Assembly (NCBI GenBank): GCA_905182995.1
Contig: CAJJDP010000036.1
Coordinates: forward strand, 355,596-419,595
Direction of reading: 5' to 3'
Source: Paramecium octaurelia
Taxonomy: Eukaryota > Ciliophora > Oligohymenophorea > Peniculida > Parameciidae
Length of the DNA stretch: 64,000 bases
Shown piece by piece: positions 33,982 to 48,017 of this stretch. The first letter of the stretch is position 1; each line of letters begins with the position of its first letter. The translations under genes were made by a program, and so were the position numbers. The notes under the pieces were generated by a model that was not told the DNA's origin, searched no databases, and was given only the letters and a program-made list of their open reading frames with translations.

Positions 33982-36900
33982 ATGAGTGACAGCAGTCCAG
34001 AGAAGAAACAAAATGAATTAGAAATGACTATGTAAAAAAAAGATACTGATACCAATAATCAAATACTTACGGTGTTGAATGATTAATAGGAAGAGTCTTA
34101 GCAGGAATAATAACCACTAAATTTGTAGGAAGGATAAGATGAACCTTCAATGTTGACGATTCCTGAGGAAGAAGAAGAAAAGTTTTATCCTTACTACCAC
34201 GGTGAGGATAGCTGGATGATATCAAAGTTTGTTTTTTTGCATCTTACAAAATACTCATTATTTTTGAAGAGAAATGTATTAGACAAAGGACATAAAATTG
34301 TGGATAAGCACTTACCAAAATTATCACCTTGGGAAGACTTAAAAGAAACTGTGGAAGTGTCTTAAAATACAGTGAAATAAAAAAAAAAAATTTCTTGTGG
34401 TGATTTAGTGAAAATTATTTTTTTTGGTTAATTAAAGTGGATAAGTTTAGGATGTTTTTTCTCATACAGTCTAGAAGCAGTAGTAAGAAATGGCGTATCA
34501 ATGGTAATGAGTAAAGTAATAACGAGTGCTGCAAAAGATGAAAAAGATAATGCATATGGGTTTGCTATATTGTTAGTGTTTCTAAATTTACTTTGTGTTT
34601 TTACAAGACATCATGGGTATAACTTAGCTATGATTTTTTCATCAAAAGCAAGAATGACACTTATAAATTTAGTCTACATAAAATTAACTGAATTAAGTGC
34701 ATACTCCATAAAAGAGGCAAATATTGGTAAAATTTTAAATTTAGTTTCTGGTGATATTAATTATCTTGAATTTGTACTTATTATGATATTCTAAAGTAGC
34801 GTATGCTTTATATCAATTATTTTTGGATGCTATATTCTATGGGATAGGTTTAATGGACCTATAGGAATGATCTCACTAGCTATTATATTCGTAGCCTACC
34901 CTATCTAAATAATTCTCTAATCTTTTAATTCAGAAACTCTAAAAAATTCTAAGTAATATTAAGATTAGAGATTAAAATTAACCAATGAACTTATTGAGGG
35001 TGTTAGACTTATTAAAATGTATGCATGGGAACAAGCCTTCAATAACATGATATCAATTATGAGAAATAAGGAATACATTTGCTTATTAGCAATCAGTTTT
35101 AGAACAGCCATTGATAGATTATTTAGTTTAATATCTCAAGTTTGGTCAAGTTTTGTTTTCTTTGTTATTTTGTATTATGGAGGATTCAGAGAAACAATGA
35201 ACGTAGCAGAAATGATTTCTACAATTCAATTACTTACATTTTTTAAAATAAGTTGTGTATTTATGGTATCTTATGGAATTTAATCAGTAATTCATATAAA
35301 AGTATCTTTTACAAGAATTGCAACTATTTTAAATATTGAAAATTCAGAAATGTTAAATTTAGATAAAATTCATTTGAAAACAGATAATAATACTCAACCT
35401 CCAGATTATAATGGTCCAAGAATTCAACTTTAAAATTTTACTTCATTTTGGACAAGCAAAGTCACTGCAACGACAAAACCAGTTCTTAAAAATTTAACAC
35501 TAGATATATAAGCAGGAGAAGCTTGGGCTTTTATTGGAAGGGTTGGTTGTGGAAAATCAACTCTCCTTAGTGCCTTCCTTTACGAAATTCCTGCATATAA
35601 GGGATCATTTAAAATTGATGGTTAAGAGGCAAATAAAGGTGTCTTAAGTATAGCCTATGTTGAATAAGAACCATTTATCTTTCCTGATACTATTAAAAAA
35701 AACATTTTGTTTGGTAGACCATATGATAAAGTTTTGTATTAAAAAGTCTTGCATGCATCCTAATTGGAAGCAGATTTATCCTTAATGAAATTTTAAGATC
35801 ATACTGAAATCGGAGAAAGAGGTACTACGCTTTCAGGAGGTTAAAAAGCTCGTTTATCCTTGGCTAGAGCATTATATCAATAGGCTGACTTATATTTATT
35901 TGATGATCCTTTGTCTGCAGTTGATGCCAGTGTGGCCAAAAATATCTTCCATATGGCCATCAAAGAATTCATTTTTGATTATTAAATATAAAGAAATCCT
36001 TCAAAGAAGAAACCCATTGTTATTTTGGTTACCCATTAAGTATAATATGCTGTTGAATGTGATAAAATTGCTATATTAAATGATGGAGAATTAATCTCTT
36101 AAGGAACCTATGAGGATATTAAATCAAATTTATATATGATCAATGAAGAATTAGCTTAACAATTAAACAACACAAAAGAATCAAAAAAATAAGAATTTGT
36201 AAGACCATAATTCTAAAAGAGAACAAAAATAAGAAATTCTGTTGCCAATAATCTTATAGGTAAAGAAGCAGATTAACAATCATTGATTACCTTAAAAACA
36301 TATGTTAGATACTACAAATTTTGGAATTTCTTGATCATCATATGTGTTTTATGTTTAGAAGCTGGTTCTGAAGTTCTCAATAATTTCTATTAGAGAATCA
36401 TTTCTCTGTTTTAAGAATATTAACAAGAAGGTGATATAGACACAGCCTACTATCTGTTAGGAATGTTAACTTTGGGGCTTTTCCTTTCTAATTTTGTTAA
36501 ATATGCATTAAACACATATTCTGTTTAAACTTCTACTTAGAAAATACATTAGCAAATGCTTAGATCTTTAACTTTAGCCCCAGTTTCATACTTTGATGTA
36601 AATCCATCTGGAAGAATTATAAATAGATTTTCGAACGATCTATCTTTATGTGATAATCAAACAAACTCTGTTAGTTTGGATGTTTTAGAAATTATGGGTG
36701 GCTTTTTGTTTGCTCTTATAACCCTGGCGATCTTATAACCATACTTTTTGATAATGATTGTCTTTATTATCGTCATTGATATTTATTAGTTTAGTTATGC
36801 AAAGAAGATTATTAGTTAACTTAAAGAGGTTGAATTGATGTAAAGAAGCCCGTTATTTGATTTTCTAAAGAAAACTTTGGGGGGTGTGATCTAAGTTAGA

Positions 36901-38079
36901 GTTTATGAATAATAGGCTTGGTTTAGAAAATAATTTTTAGAAATTTCAAATAAATGCAATCTTAATGCTTTAACATATTATTATTCTTCAAGATCCTTTG
37001 GATTTAATTTGGATGTTGTAGGATTTATAGCTTAGACAGCTGGTATATTCATATTTGTTAAGTTAAATTATGACAATGTTGCAATTTTGTCTCAAGGATT
37101 ATTACTATTGACTACTTACAATGATTCTTTATAATGGGGATTAAGATAATTAATCACATTTGAAACCTAAATGAACTCCTATAACAGAATGTTTTAGGTC
37201 ATTGATATTTAACCAGAGGCTCCTCATGTAAAAGAAGATGATTCAAAATATCCAGATTTTCCAAAAGATGGTAGGGTTAAATTTGAAAATGTTTTTATGA
37301 GATACAGATAAAATTGTGATTTAGTTTTAAAGGGATTATCATTTGAAATTTAAAGTGGTGAAAAGATAGGTTGTGTTGGAAGAACAGGAGCAGGAAAGTC
37401 TTCAATTTTATAGGCAATTTTTAGAATGTCAGAAATTGAAAATGATAAAGAATCAAAATTATTAATTTCCGACTTGGACGTTAGAAAATTAGGATTGCAT
37501 AAATTGAGAAGCAACATTGGAATAATTCCTTAATCGCCTTTCTTATTCACAGGGACTATTAGAAGAAATTTAGATCCCTTTGATAATTTTACTGATGAAT
37601 AATTATGGAAGGCCCTTGAGCAAACAGATCTTATAAAACATGTAAAAGCATTTTCAAATGGTCTATAAACTGACATGAGTGATGTCAACTCAGTTTTTTC
37701 TGTTGGTTAAAAATAATTAATTTGCCTAGCCAGAATCATACTTTTCTAAAAGAAAATTATTGTTTTGGATGAGGCAACTGCGAATGTTGATATGAAAACT
37801 GATGATTTTATTTAAGAAACCTTAAAAAAGAAATTTACAGATTGTACTTTAATCACGATTGCACATAGATTAAACACAATTGCTGATTATGATAAAGTTA
37901 TGGTTGTAAGCGAAGGGTAAGTTATTGAATTTGATACTCCTTTTAATTTATTAGCTAATTCAAATAATTCAACATCTGTAGATAAGAGTACAGAATTTTC
38001 GAGGCTGGTTAAGAATACTGGTGATTAGAATGCCTAAGCAATTTTTGATATTGCTAAATAAAAGCACATCAAAATATGA
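33982..38079 (+). CDS. ABCC: ABCC (MRP-type) full ABC transporter
   Basis: 1,365 residues with no intron. An acidic N-terminus is followed by TMD1, NBD1 (Walker [12 protein letters not shown], signature [16 protein letters not shown], Walker [15 protein letters not shown]), TMD2, and NBD2 ([49 protein letters not shown]). As usual in ABCC, NBD1 has Asp and NBD2 Glu after Walker B, so one ATP site is degenerate. There is no extra TMD0. Members export organic anions, glutathione conjugates and drugs, or gate chloride. Substrate cannot be told. Confidence 0.95.
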
Positions 38080-38459
38080 TGTTTATTTATTTCTAATAAA
38101 TAACAAATTATTTAATTATATCATTACTCAAATATCTTTTAATTATTTTTCCTTATTTGATTTTGCTTGTAGTTCATTTATCTTATTTCATAAAAAAGTA
38201 TTATTATAATAATATCCATTCTACATATTTACTAAACTCAATCATTTTTGCTATGCCTTATTTCTTATGATTTAAATCTATTTAATCTAAGGTTTTACTT
38301 AGATTTTATCTATAATGTGAGTGACAATATTTATTTTATTTATTATTTACAATAAAATATAAATTATTATAAGTAGAAGGAGTTAAATTATATAAAAATA
38401 CAAAAATGATATGTTTGATTTAAATGATAACAACATTTTTTTATATTTATAATAATGAA
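38080..38459. other. Convergent intergenic spacer
   Basis: 380 bp of AT-rich sequence between the converging stops of the ABCC and methionyl-tRNA synthetase genes. Nothing recognisable beyond what must be the two 3' ends. Confidence 0.6.
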
Positions 38460-41080
38460 TCATTATTATCCTTTATATTATTATCTCCAATTTTCGATTT
38501 CTTCTGGCTTGACTAAATATAATTAATATTAATAGTATACATTCTCTAAAGATAGGCACTGGCTAATTGATTGGTTAACCTGGTTTGACAAGATTCAAAA
38601 GGGCAGATACATTGTTATCGTAGGATAATACATGTTCAAAGAGCTTGTCATCCTTTTCTGTTCTTTAGTTAAAGCCTAAAGTGAAATTGATCTTAGCTGA
38701 GACAGAAGGCATGAATGGTTCAACCAAAGCACTAACAAATCTGATGGCATTGGCAGCCACAAATAATATCACATCAGATCTTTTAGATTCCTTTTGTTCC
38801 TTTTCCCATGCTTTTTCATCTTGAATGTATTTGTTAACAAGACTGCTTAATTCCATAGCTTTTCTAAGTGCATCTTTGATTTCAACTTTTTCAAATGCAT
38901 CTAGGTATTCAGTCTTAAATTTATTCAAGAATAAATTAATAAATTCTTCATCTTTTGGTGTTAATTGATTCAATTCAACTTATGGGATTGCTTTATTATA
39001 GTTTTTATAGATGAAATTAAGAGCACGATTAACAAGATTACCAAGGTTAGGTAAAAGTTCATTGTTATTTTTATTAGCAAAATCATTCCAAGTAAATACT
39101 GTATCACTCTTTTCTGGACGATTGGCTAATAAATAATATCTAAAGATTTCATTTGGAATTTGAGTATTTTAAGCATTGTCACCAAATACTCCTGTTCCTC
39201 TGGACTTTGAAAATTTGCCATCTTCATAATTTAAATACTCTGTTGTGGAGATAGTTTTCAAAAGAGTGTAATCTTATCCAGTTCCCATTAAGGTAGATGG
39301 GAAAATAACAGTGTGAAATGGAACATTATCTTTACCCATAAATTAAAATAATTCAACATTCTCTGGATTCATCCACCATTATTTCCAATCTTTAATAAAA
39401 TTGGCTGTAATGCTTAAATAACCAATAGGAGCATCAAACCAAACATAAAATACTTTATCCTTATATTCTTCTAGTGGTACTTACACACCCCATTTAAGAT
39501 CTCTTGTAATGCATCTTTCTTTCAATCCTAATTTCAACCAAGCTTTAGAAACATTATAAGAATTTTGAGACCATTATCCAGATTTGGAGGTGGAATGAAT
39601 CCATTTTTCAAGTCTTTCTTAAATTTCAGGTAAGTTAATGTATATATGTTTAGTATCTTTGATTTCTGGTTTGTTTTTGCAGATATAACATTTTGAATTG
39701 ATTAATTCAACTGGATCAAGCAATTTTCCGCAAGAATCACATTAATCACCTCTAGCATCATCATATTGACAATGAGGACAAGTTCCACTTACATATCTGT
39801 CAGCCAAATACATCTTACAATGAGAGCAAAATGTTTATGGAGTAGTTTTTTAAGTAGTGTACTTTGGATGCAAATGATTGAAAATCTCTTGAGTAATCTC
39901 AGTATGAACAGGAGTTGATGTTCTACCGAAATAATCAAAATCAATATCAAACCAATCATAAACATTTTTGTGAATCTCAAAATACTTAGTACAAATTTAT
40001 TAAGGAGTCATATTTTCTTATATTGCTTTCACTTCTGTAGCTGTTCCGTATTCATCTGTTCCACAAACGTAAAGGGTGTTATATCCTCTTAATCTTGAAT
40101 ACCTAGCAAAAGTATCAGCACTTAAAACACAACCTATGATATTTCCTAAATGAGGAACATTATTCACATAAGGCAAAGCACTTGTAATTAAGACATTCCT
40201 TTTTCCTTTTTGTGGTAGAATTTATTAGCCTAAATTTGTTCTAAGAATCTTTTAAGCACCAAACTATTTCAAATAATCTTAGGATATTTCTTCTTTTTAT
40301 TTTGTACCTTTCTCTTTTTGTTGTGGTTATTATTATTATTATTATTATTGTTTTTATTATTTTGGTAATTCTTATTCCTATTTTCCTTTCTTTGAATCAC
40401 CTTTTGAGTCTTTCTTTGAATTTTAATGTTATTCAATTCTTCTTTTGATTTCTTCTTCCTTCTTTTTTTTTTCCTCTTCAATAGCGGTAATCTAAGGTTT
40501 AAATTCCTAATAAATTTAATTTAAAATTCTTTTACATTTTCCATTGAAGTCAATATTGGATCGACTACAGCACCAACAGTATTTTACCATTTTAACAATT
40601 TACCTTAAGTCTTCACTTCTGGTTTGACTCTTTTTAATTTGATATAAGCTATGATATCTGTTTCTGATAATTCTTCTCCTTCTAAATATTTTGATTATTC
40701 CAATATCTTATTCAAAGTCTTAATGTTGTCAGTCTTGACTTATTTCTTTTTCTCAACAACAACCTTAAAAATTTAATTAGGAATTTTACATCATTCTTCT
40801 TTATTTAAATTACTTCTTTGAGCTAGTGAGCTATCCACCATAATCTCTCATTTTAATATGGATTTCTCTTCACTTTACTCAAGTAATTAATGATTGAATA
40901 GTTTCCATACACAGAATCATTTTCATTAATTTGAAGTGTGTCACAACATTTACCTTATTAATTAACAAGATTCTTACTAAAATCTAATTTCACTTAAATA
41001 TTGTTTTCTAAATGCAAAATTTTAAGAATACTTAACACAGATAAAGTCTTTCCACTTAATTTCTTAAAAGCAAAAATCAT
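38460..41080 (-). CDS. MARS1: Cytosolic methionyl-tRNA synthetase with GST-like N-terminus
   Basis: About 845 residues. The class I core is intact: [16 protein letters not shown] (HIGH motif HLGN), [13 protein letters not shown], zinc-knuckle cysteines (CSHCKM, CPHCQY, CDSCG, CYICKNK), [24 protein letters not shown] (KMSKS) and the anticodon-binding helical end. It attaches Met to tRNA-Met. The N-terminal ~230 residues resemble the GST-like fold of eukaryotic MetRS ([26 protein letters not shown]). It is joined to the core by a Lys/Glu then Gln-rich linker containing the TAA microsatellite. Introns: 28 nt near the 3' end, 29 and 26 nt in the N-part, and possibly a 24-nt stopless one. ATG 41080 chosen; 41134 is also in frame. 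Confidence 0.92.
40327..40350 (-). repeat. TAA/TTA trinucleotide microsatellite
   Basis: A run of TTA on the plus strand, reading as consecutive TAA codons, i.e. a short polyglutamine tract, in the linker of the methionyl-tRNA synthetase. Confidence 0.85.
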
Positions 41081-41180
41081 TAATTTAAAATAATTTAATT
41101 CTTTCTTTAAAATATCTTTATAAAGGAGATTCATATTTATATAAAAGAATTGCACATATATGTATATGATTAATAATCAC

Positions 41181-44100
41181 TCACCATATGATACAGAAGA
41201 AAGCCATGATAGTTCTAAGTCTATTTCCGAAGTCAAACTCATTTTCTCCGTTATTTATTAATATATTTTCATTTCCCCCTATAATTTACTGAGAAGCATA
41301 GAATGCAAATATTTGTTCTAGATTTGGCTAGTATATAGAAAAATCTGTAATCAATAATTATTTTTATTTTAGCTCTCCTTGTAGATATTAGAAGAGCTAA
41401 GAAAACTTGAATTAGCCTGATGGAATTTGGTATGATAGATAGCTAATATATTGAAAAAAATGATACTTATCTCTGTATTCAAATATAGGCTGTAGATGGA
41501 ATTATTGGGAGAGTTATAACCATATAGTCTAATGTACCTGTTCTTTTCTTCCTACATTGCACTTAACACTAAATCTTGCCTACTCTCCTAGTTAAGCTCT
41601 TAATTCATTTAAAGTTCCTTATGTAATCATATATCCATTGACCATTATACCAATTTTATTACAAATACTTTAGGCCTCTTATAATGAGTGAGTAGTTAAA
41701 AGTACTGAAGCATCATTGTTTATGGTTGATTATAGTAATATCTATTAGATTATTCTTCTAGATTTTGGATCTAATCCTGTTGTGGGTTCATCCATGAATA
41801 ATCTATTTGATCCTCCAATCAATGCTATTCCTATCTAAACCTTTCTTCTTTCTCCTCCACTTAAGAATTGGACCTGCCTATCTTTAATTTCATACATATC
41901 AAGAGCCTTCAAATATTTTTCAATTGCTTCGGTTAGGTTTTCTTAGCCTTTCAAAGTTCCATAGATAATAAGATGTTAATATATAGTTAAAGTAGGATAA
42001 AACGGGCAGAATTATGGAACTAGCCCAAGATTGGTTTCAATGTCCCTTATTCTTACTTGCCCTGTTGTTGGCTGATCAAATTTACTAATAATATTAAATG
42101 TTGTTGATTTTCCTGCAGCATTTGGCCCTAACAATCCAAATATTTCTTTTGGTTTAATTTAGAATGACAATTTATGAACAGTCTCAACTTCTCCCTACTT
42201 TTTAGTTAATTGTTAAACATCAACCACAGCATCTGTGTCATCCATATTTGCTTGAAATTATTTGAATTCACTCTTGTCACTAGAGTATAGGATTAAAAAA
42301 TAGACAATCCCTCCTATTATCAAATATAAGATGCATGATAAGTAACTAAAAATGGGTAAACTCAATAAAATAGGACTCATAGCAAAACCCATATAGCAAG
42401 CTGAAAATGGCGATATTATCATCAGTAACATAGAAATCATATTAAACCCAATTGGACTACCTGGTTGAACAATGAAAAGCATTATGATGAAAAAGAAGAG
42501 AAAAAATACAAAAAATTGTAACAAAGGAGAACTTATATAAACGCCTTGCTAATTTATATATAATATCGACAAGCAATTCGAAAAGCAACTCATTGAGACT
42601 CCAAATATTGTTATTAAAAAGAATACTTCAAAAAAGTATTAGCGAAAATGTCCAACATCATAGATATATAAAATGATTGCTGTAAATAAGCCTTCAATAA
42701 AGGATGGTAATATATCAGTTATAACATTACTCAACCAGTAAGTATGTATCTTGACCCCACTTGAATACATATACTATTTAATTTTGGTATCTTTATCTTC
42801 AATTTGAATCATTACGTATAAGGTAGATGTGAGAGCTTTAATTGTTAAGTAAAAAAATACAAATAAAAAGGAATACTACATACCAAATAAGACAGCTAAA
42901 AAGATTAATGGTAATGGTAGTGCATATCTCATTTAGATGTCAGTGGAACTTAAAAGAACCTATATTTTTCTTTAAATTAAACTCATCAATTAAGCTTTGA
43001 AGATAATCTTTGGTCTTTGTTAAAAGACATGTTGAACATCCAAATCAATATTTTATGTTCCATATTAATAGTCAATTGCAAGATAGGAATCTTCAAGGGA
43101 ATTCAATTAAAGTGAAAATTTGCTTTGTGAATTCTATTCTAAATACATTAATAGTTCATGAAACATATGAATTTATTTAACTGGTAATACACTTTTAAGA
43201 GATGTAGGAGCACATTAAATTACTGGTGTATAACTATCTATTTTTTATAGTTGAGTTTAGATTTTAGGTTTCTCTAACAGCAATTAGTTTTGATCCTAAA
43301 AGTCCATTTGTAAATGATAACCTACTCCAAAATTAAGTTTAATAAAATCAGGAGTGCCTTGAGTTACAAGCTACCCGTTCATTAGAATTCCAACTCTAGT
43401 TGCTAACTCATCAGCTTCTTCCATGTGATGAGTAGACATAATAATAGCTCGATGCAATCTTATTTTTTTAATGACTTCCCAAATTTACTACCTTGTCAAT
43501 GCATCCATACCTGAAGATGGTTCATCTAAAAACACAATTTTGGAATTTCCAATTAGAGATATAGCCAAACTCAATTTTCGCTTATTTCCACCACTCAGTT
43601 CTTATGACTTTAAGTGAGATTCATTTTTTAATTGACAAACTTCTAGGATATAATTTATTTATTGTTATAACTCCAAATCAAGAATGCCTCTTAATTATCC
43701 ATAAAATTTTAGATGCTCATAGACATTAAGTTCTTAGTATATGATATCTTTTTATAAACAAATTCCAATTTGATTCTTAAACTGCTGATTATCTATGCTC
43801 TATCCTAAGATATTGATTTTCCCTTTAGATTTTTCTGAGAGACCAGATAAAACATTCATTAAAGTGGATTTGCCTGCTCCATTTGGCCCTAATAAACAAT
43901 AAATCTCATTCTAATATATCTCCATATTGAGAGATTTGATAATGTATTGGTTATCAATCTTCTTCCACATATTTTCTACTTATATAAATGGTTATCCTTG
44001 ATTATCTACTTCTTAATATTAAATATTTAACATCGGTCTGTAGAATTACTGCGGTTCCTATTCTCCATTATTAGGATTTTGATTTTATTCATCTTCAAAA

Positions 44101-44900
44101 TTAGTGTATGTTTTTGTATTTTGTTTGCAATAATTACATAAGAAAAAAACCTTTTTAGAACCACTTAAAACTTAATCAAAATACAAAAATCCTAAGGTAT
44201 AACAAATTATCTAAATTATTAAACAAGTAATATATATTCCAGGATGTAAAAAATATTCTTTACTATTCACTAACCAATTTGAACTTAATAGTAGCATTTG
44301 GTATGCTGTTTATGGTACAAATAAAGTTGGTAATTGACCAATAAAAGTTAATTTCGGCTCTGGAACAAAATTAGAAATCACTACGAAAGATAATACTACA
44401 TTCAATAGACCAATAAGTTCACTAACCTTATTTGAATTTTTGGAGAATGAACTCAAAAATAATGCCAAGGATGCAATAGCACAACAATATAAAATTTATC
44501 CCAAAATTAATATTACAATTTTTAACTATCCATATCCTATTTTATGTAATCCAAATAATATAAAAGGTATCAGATAAAGTAAAGAAACACAAATGGTCAT
44601 AACATAAAATGTTATTATCCATGATGCATAATAAGCATTTGAACTTAATCCCATTTATTGTTATAACAATTTAAATTGATCACTTTTCTCTCTTACTAGT
44701 AATACTAATGATTGTCGCACAATTCCATTATTACTTAAGCAAACAAAAATTATTAAGAAGAATAACCCTAAATTTGTTTTATAAGCAACAAATATTGATA
44801 AAATAACACTTAATATAGGTATATATAGATTTATCCAAAATTGTTTTGATCTGAAATGTAAAGTGAAATTCTTTCCCAATAATGTGTTAAGTTAATTCAT
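41181..44900 (-). CDS. ABCA: ABCA-type full ABC transporter
   Basis: About 1,239 residues, apparently intronless. Order: TMD1 (start [16 protein letters not shown]), NBD1 ([46 protein letters not shown]), TMD2 with several hydrophobic helices, and NBD2 ([41 protein letters not shown]). The motif style is ABCA, the lipid and sterol transporter family. The large extracellular loop of animal ABCA1 is missing, as usual for compact protist members. The C-terminus after NBD2 is taken to TGA 41181-41183, but an unseen 3' intron could change the last residues. Confidence 0.93.
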
Positions 44901-45443
44901 CTAATTTAAATAATAATTATTATATTATATTTTTATATTATAACTTATAGCGCCATATAGAACCGATTTGCATATGGATGTGAATTAATAATCTCACTAT
45001 TACTTAATGATTTTCCTAATTTTTAATTCTAAACGCTCTAATTGTAAAAGAATTTATTTAAAATAATACTATTGGTAATACAACATTTAAACAATAAAAT
45101 AATTCATTATCTTGCTTCTGATAAACTATTTTCGACATTGAGCAATCTTATCATTTTTGAAAAATTTCATAAAGGTAGTTTCCTATATCTGATTAAAAAA
45201 TAAAATTATAATAGAATAAATAAGCATTTTTTCATTCTTGATATTACAAAATTGAATTTAATCTAGTGTAAAATATTGATCGCATCTACAATTAATAGGT
45301 TAGATGATGAAAATATGATAAACTAGAAGGAGCAACAAATCTAATTATAAAAAGTTGACATATGGAGCTATATCCTTTTATAAAAATTAATTGGTGATTT
45401 AGATAAATCAATAATATATATGAATAATAATTGTAGATTGATA
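44901..45443. other. Intergenic region, no supported gene
   Basis: 540 bp, AT-rich, between the start of the ABCA gene and the stop of the Rieske/FAD gene. No consistent coding frame on either strand. Confidence 0.55.
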
Positions 45444-47408
45444 TCATTCATCTCCTTTCATTTTTGGTGCTGCTGAAATTTCTGCATTGTCATATGGGAA
45501 ATAGAATGTTGACATGTTATCTCTGAAGGTCCATAAATTGTATTCTGGAACGACATCATATCTAAATTTGTATAAGGTACTCTTGTAACATCCTGATTTT
45601 TTAATTTTCTATTATAAATGAGATACATACTCTGACAGCTGCTTCGATGTCTTTAGTTGAATATTTACCATTTTTGAGATCTGACATAAATGGAATATTT
45701 TTGCATCTGATTCCTTCATTAACAATGGCAATTCTGTTCTATTTAGATGGTGTACCAACAGCTCCAACAACAAAGTCATTCATACCATAATAGATGATAA
45801 AGTCCCACTTCTTCAAATCACCTTCAATATGGACTTCATCAAATTGTGGCCATGAACTAGTCTATTATAAGACCTTTCCAAATTGTTCAGTATAAGTGAA
45901 AGGAATTTAATGCCAAGGAACATTAAGTGCCAACATATTATAGGCTGCTGTCATTCCTTAATTATAGCATGCTTACCATTGATCACCTATATGACCTGTA
46001 CCATTTGTGTAATAATAGGTATGGGCACAACTGCCAGCTGCAAAGATTCTCTTAATATCAGTTCTCTGGAAGTAATCTACCTTAACTCTTCCTGCGTTAT
46101 CAAATTCAAATTAATGATCACTAACTTCTGCAAATTCAGTTTTTGGTGACACTGTGCTTGGGAATAAGATCACTGCATCAGATTTGAGTTTCTTCTTTCC
46201 CTTGAAGACTATGGAATCCTTTTCAAACTTCTTGATCTTGATGTTCTCATAGATACTGATTCCTTTTTCAACATGTAGATCCAATACAAGATTTGTGAGT
46301 TCAGGACCATATTGAACTTAGAATTGACTTTCATCGTTGGGATCAATGATGTTAATTTTAATGTTTGGATATTCTTAACGAATAGTTTATGCCACTTCTA
46401 ATGACATAGTATTAATACCTATGATAGACTATAATAAAAAGACCAAAATACCAGATCATTTATAGTTTTCAGTTTCTCCTTCAACTATTAATGAGAGTCA
46501 AGGGAATTGAAATAAAAGACTGTTTGATTCTCAATTCCTTTAATGGGAGGATGTACAGGATCTGTACCAGTTGCTATCAATATTGTGTCATAAGCAATCT
46601 TATTACTGTCATCCAACTCCACATATGTGTTATTATATTTATTATTCACATAAGAAATTTTTCTGCCTAAATGAGCATCGATTGCTATAGCTTAGTACCA
46701 TTTATCTTTTCTAAAAAAGAAGTCTTCAGGTTTAGTTGCTTTGATTCTTTTGCTCATCTTACTCTTGTCATATGGCATATAATTGTCATTTGAAATATAT
46801 GATAACTCTCCTGTATATCCAAATTCTCTCAAAGTTGTTAGACAAGCAAATGCAGCTGCTCCTCCTCCATAAATAATGACTTTTCTTTGATCATTGTAAT
46901 CTCTAAAATGATATTGCGGAATGATCTTTTTTGGCACTATTAGAGGGGCGTAAACTTCAATTGAATCTTCATTCTCTTTTACTCCAAACTTTGGTAAATT
47001 ATCTATAGAGGGAGGTCCTTCAACCATCCCATTTGTAATATCAAATTAGCATCCATGTTTTGGGCAATACAATTTATCTCCAAAACAAATTCCTTCTGAT
47101 AAATCTGTTTCCAGATCATAAGGACACAAACTACCAAAAGCATATATTTTTCCTTAATATCTAGTTAAAATTATCTAATAATCTTCATCTCCATTCTATA
47201 TTACAAATGGCATTAATTCTCCCTCTTTTGGCTTCTTGAAACTTGTATATGTGATTAATTGAGTATTGTTATAATCTAGCATTTAGGCTGTCTAAATAAT
47301 TCCCTTCTTCTATTCTTCAGTTAGATCACTCTGCAACTTGCATGTGCTCCGAATACCTTTACAAGCAAAGAGAAATATGGGAATTAATTTCAATATTCTC
47401 CTCCTCAT
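45444..47408 (-). CDS. Rieske/FAD oxidoreductase (AIFM3/NFRL-like)
   Basis: About 640 residues. A signal-anchor-like N-terminus (MRRRILKLIPIFLFACKG) precedes a Rieske-like domain (YAFGSLCPYDLE ... GDKLYCPKHGCQFDITNG, EGPPSIDNLPKFGV) and then a pyridine-nucleotide-disulfide oxidoreductase fold (KVIIYGGGAAAFACLTTL for FAD; YDTILIATGTDPVHPP; IFAAGSC near the flavin end). The fusion matches AIFM3/nfrl flavoproteins. The first Rieske motif reads C-P-Y instead of C-x-H, so one iron ligand is absent while CPKH is kept. Two introns: 23 nt before SIIGINTM and 22 nt near the C-terminus. Confidence 0.85.
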
Positions 47409-48017
47409 TTAAAATTTAATAAAATTGTTTCTTGATATTGAATATATTTTATTTCGTGTATAAAAATAAGTTTTCTATTTTTCATACACTCCATTTTATT
47501 TTTATCATCTAATTCTTTTAACTTAGGACAATTTTCACTTTACCTCTTCTATAAAAAATATTTAATGGCAAATCTCTTTCCTTTGAGAGTAAATAAGAAA
47601 TCCAACGTATTAGCTATTATTAATTAAATTCACTTTAGACCTTAAAATTAAGTAATTAAAGTTAATTTATGTATAAGCGTGTTTAATCTATAATTTTTAA
47701 TAATGAAGAATATTCAAATATAATACCTTAATGAGGCCTTGTTTGCTAGATCAGTCTTAAGATATCTGTTAAATAATGTTTAACTAATACGAATAGTGAT
47801 AATAATTTTATTGAGTTCTAAAAGAAATTTGAATTTTTTAAAAAAATGATTTGACTAGTACACAAATAATTTATTCAAAGGCAAAAGATTTCAGTTTTTT
47901 ACAATAATGAATAATTAAATTATGTAAATACCATTTTCATCATGATGATAGAATCAGAATGGGTATTTATTTTGGATCTGAATTTGTATGTTAATTAATA
48001 AATAATATATTAAATCA
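47409..48017. other. Divergent promoter region, no supported gene
   Basis: 609 bp between the divergent starts of the Rieske/FAD gene and the pseudokinase gene. AT-rich; a few open stretches but no protein-like frame. It must hold both promoters. Confidence 0.55.

Noticed and set aside
38665-38973. Separate 102-codon minus-strand gene
   Set aside because: It is the C-terminal anticodon-binding part of methionyl-tRNA synthetase, which continues in frame through TAA/TAG codons.
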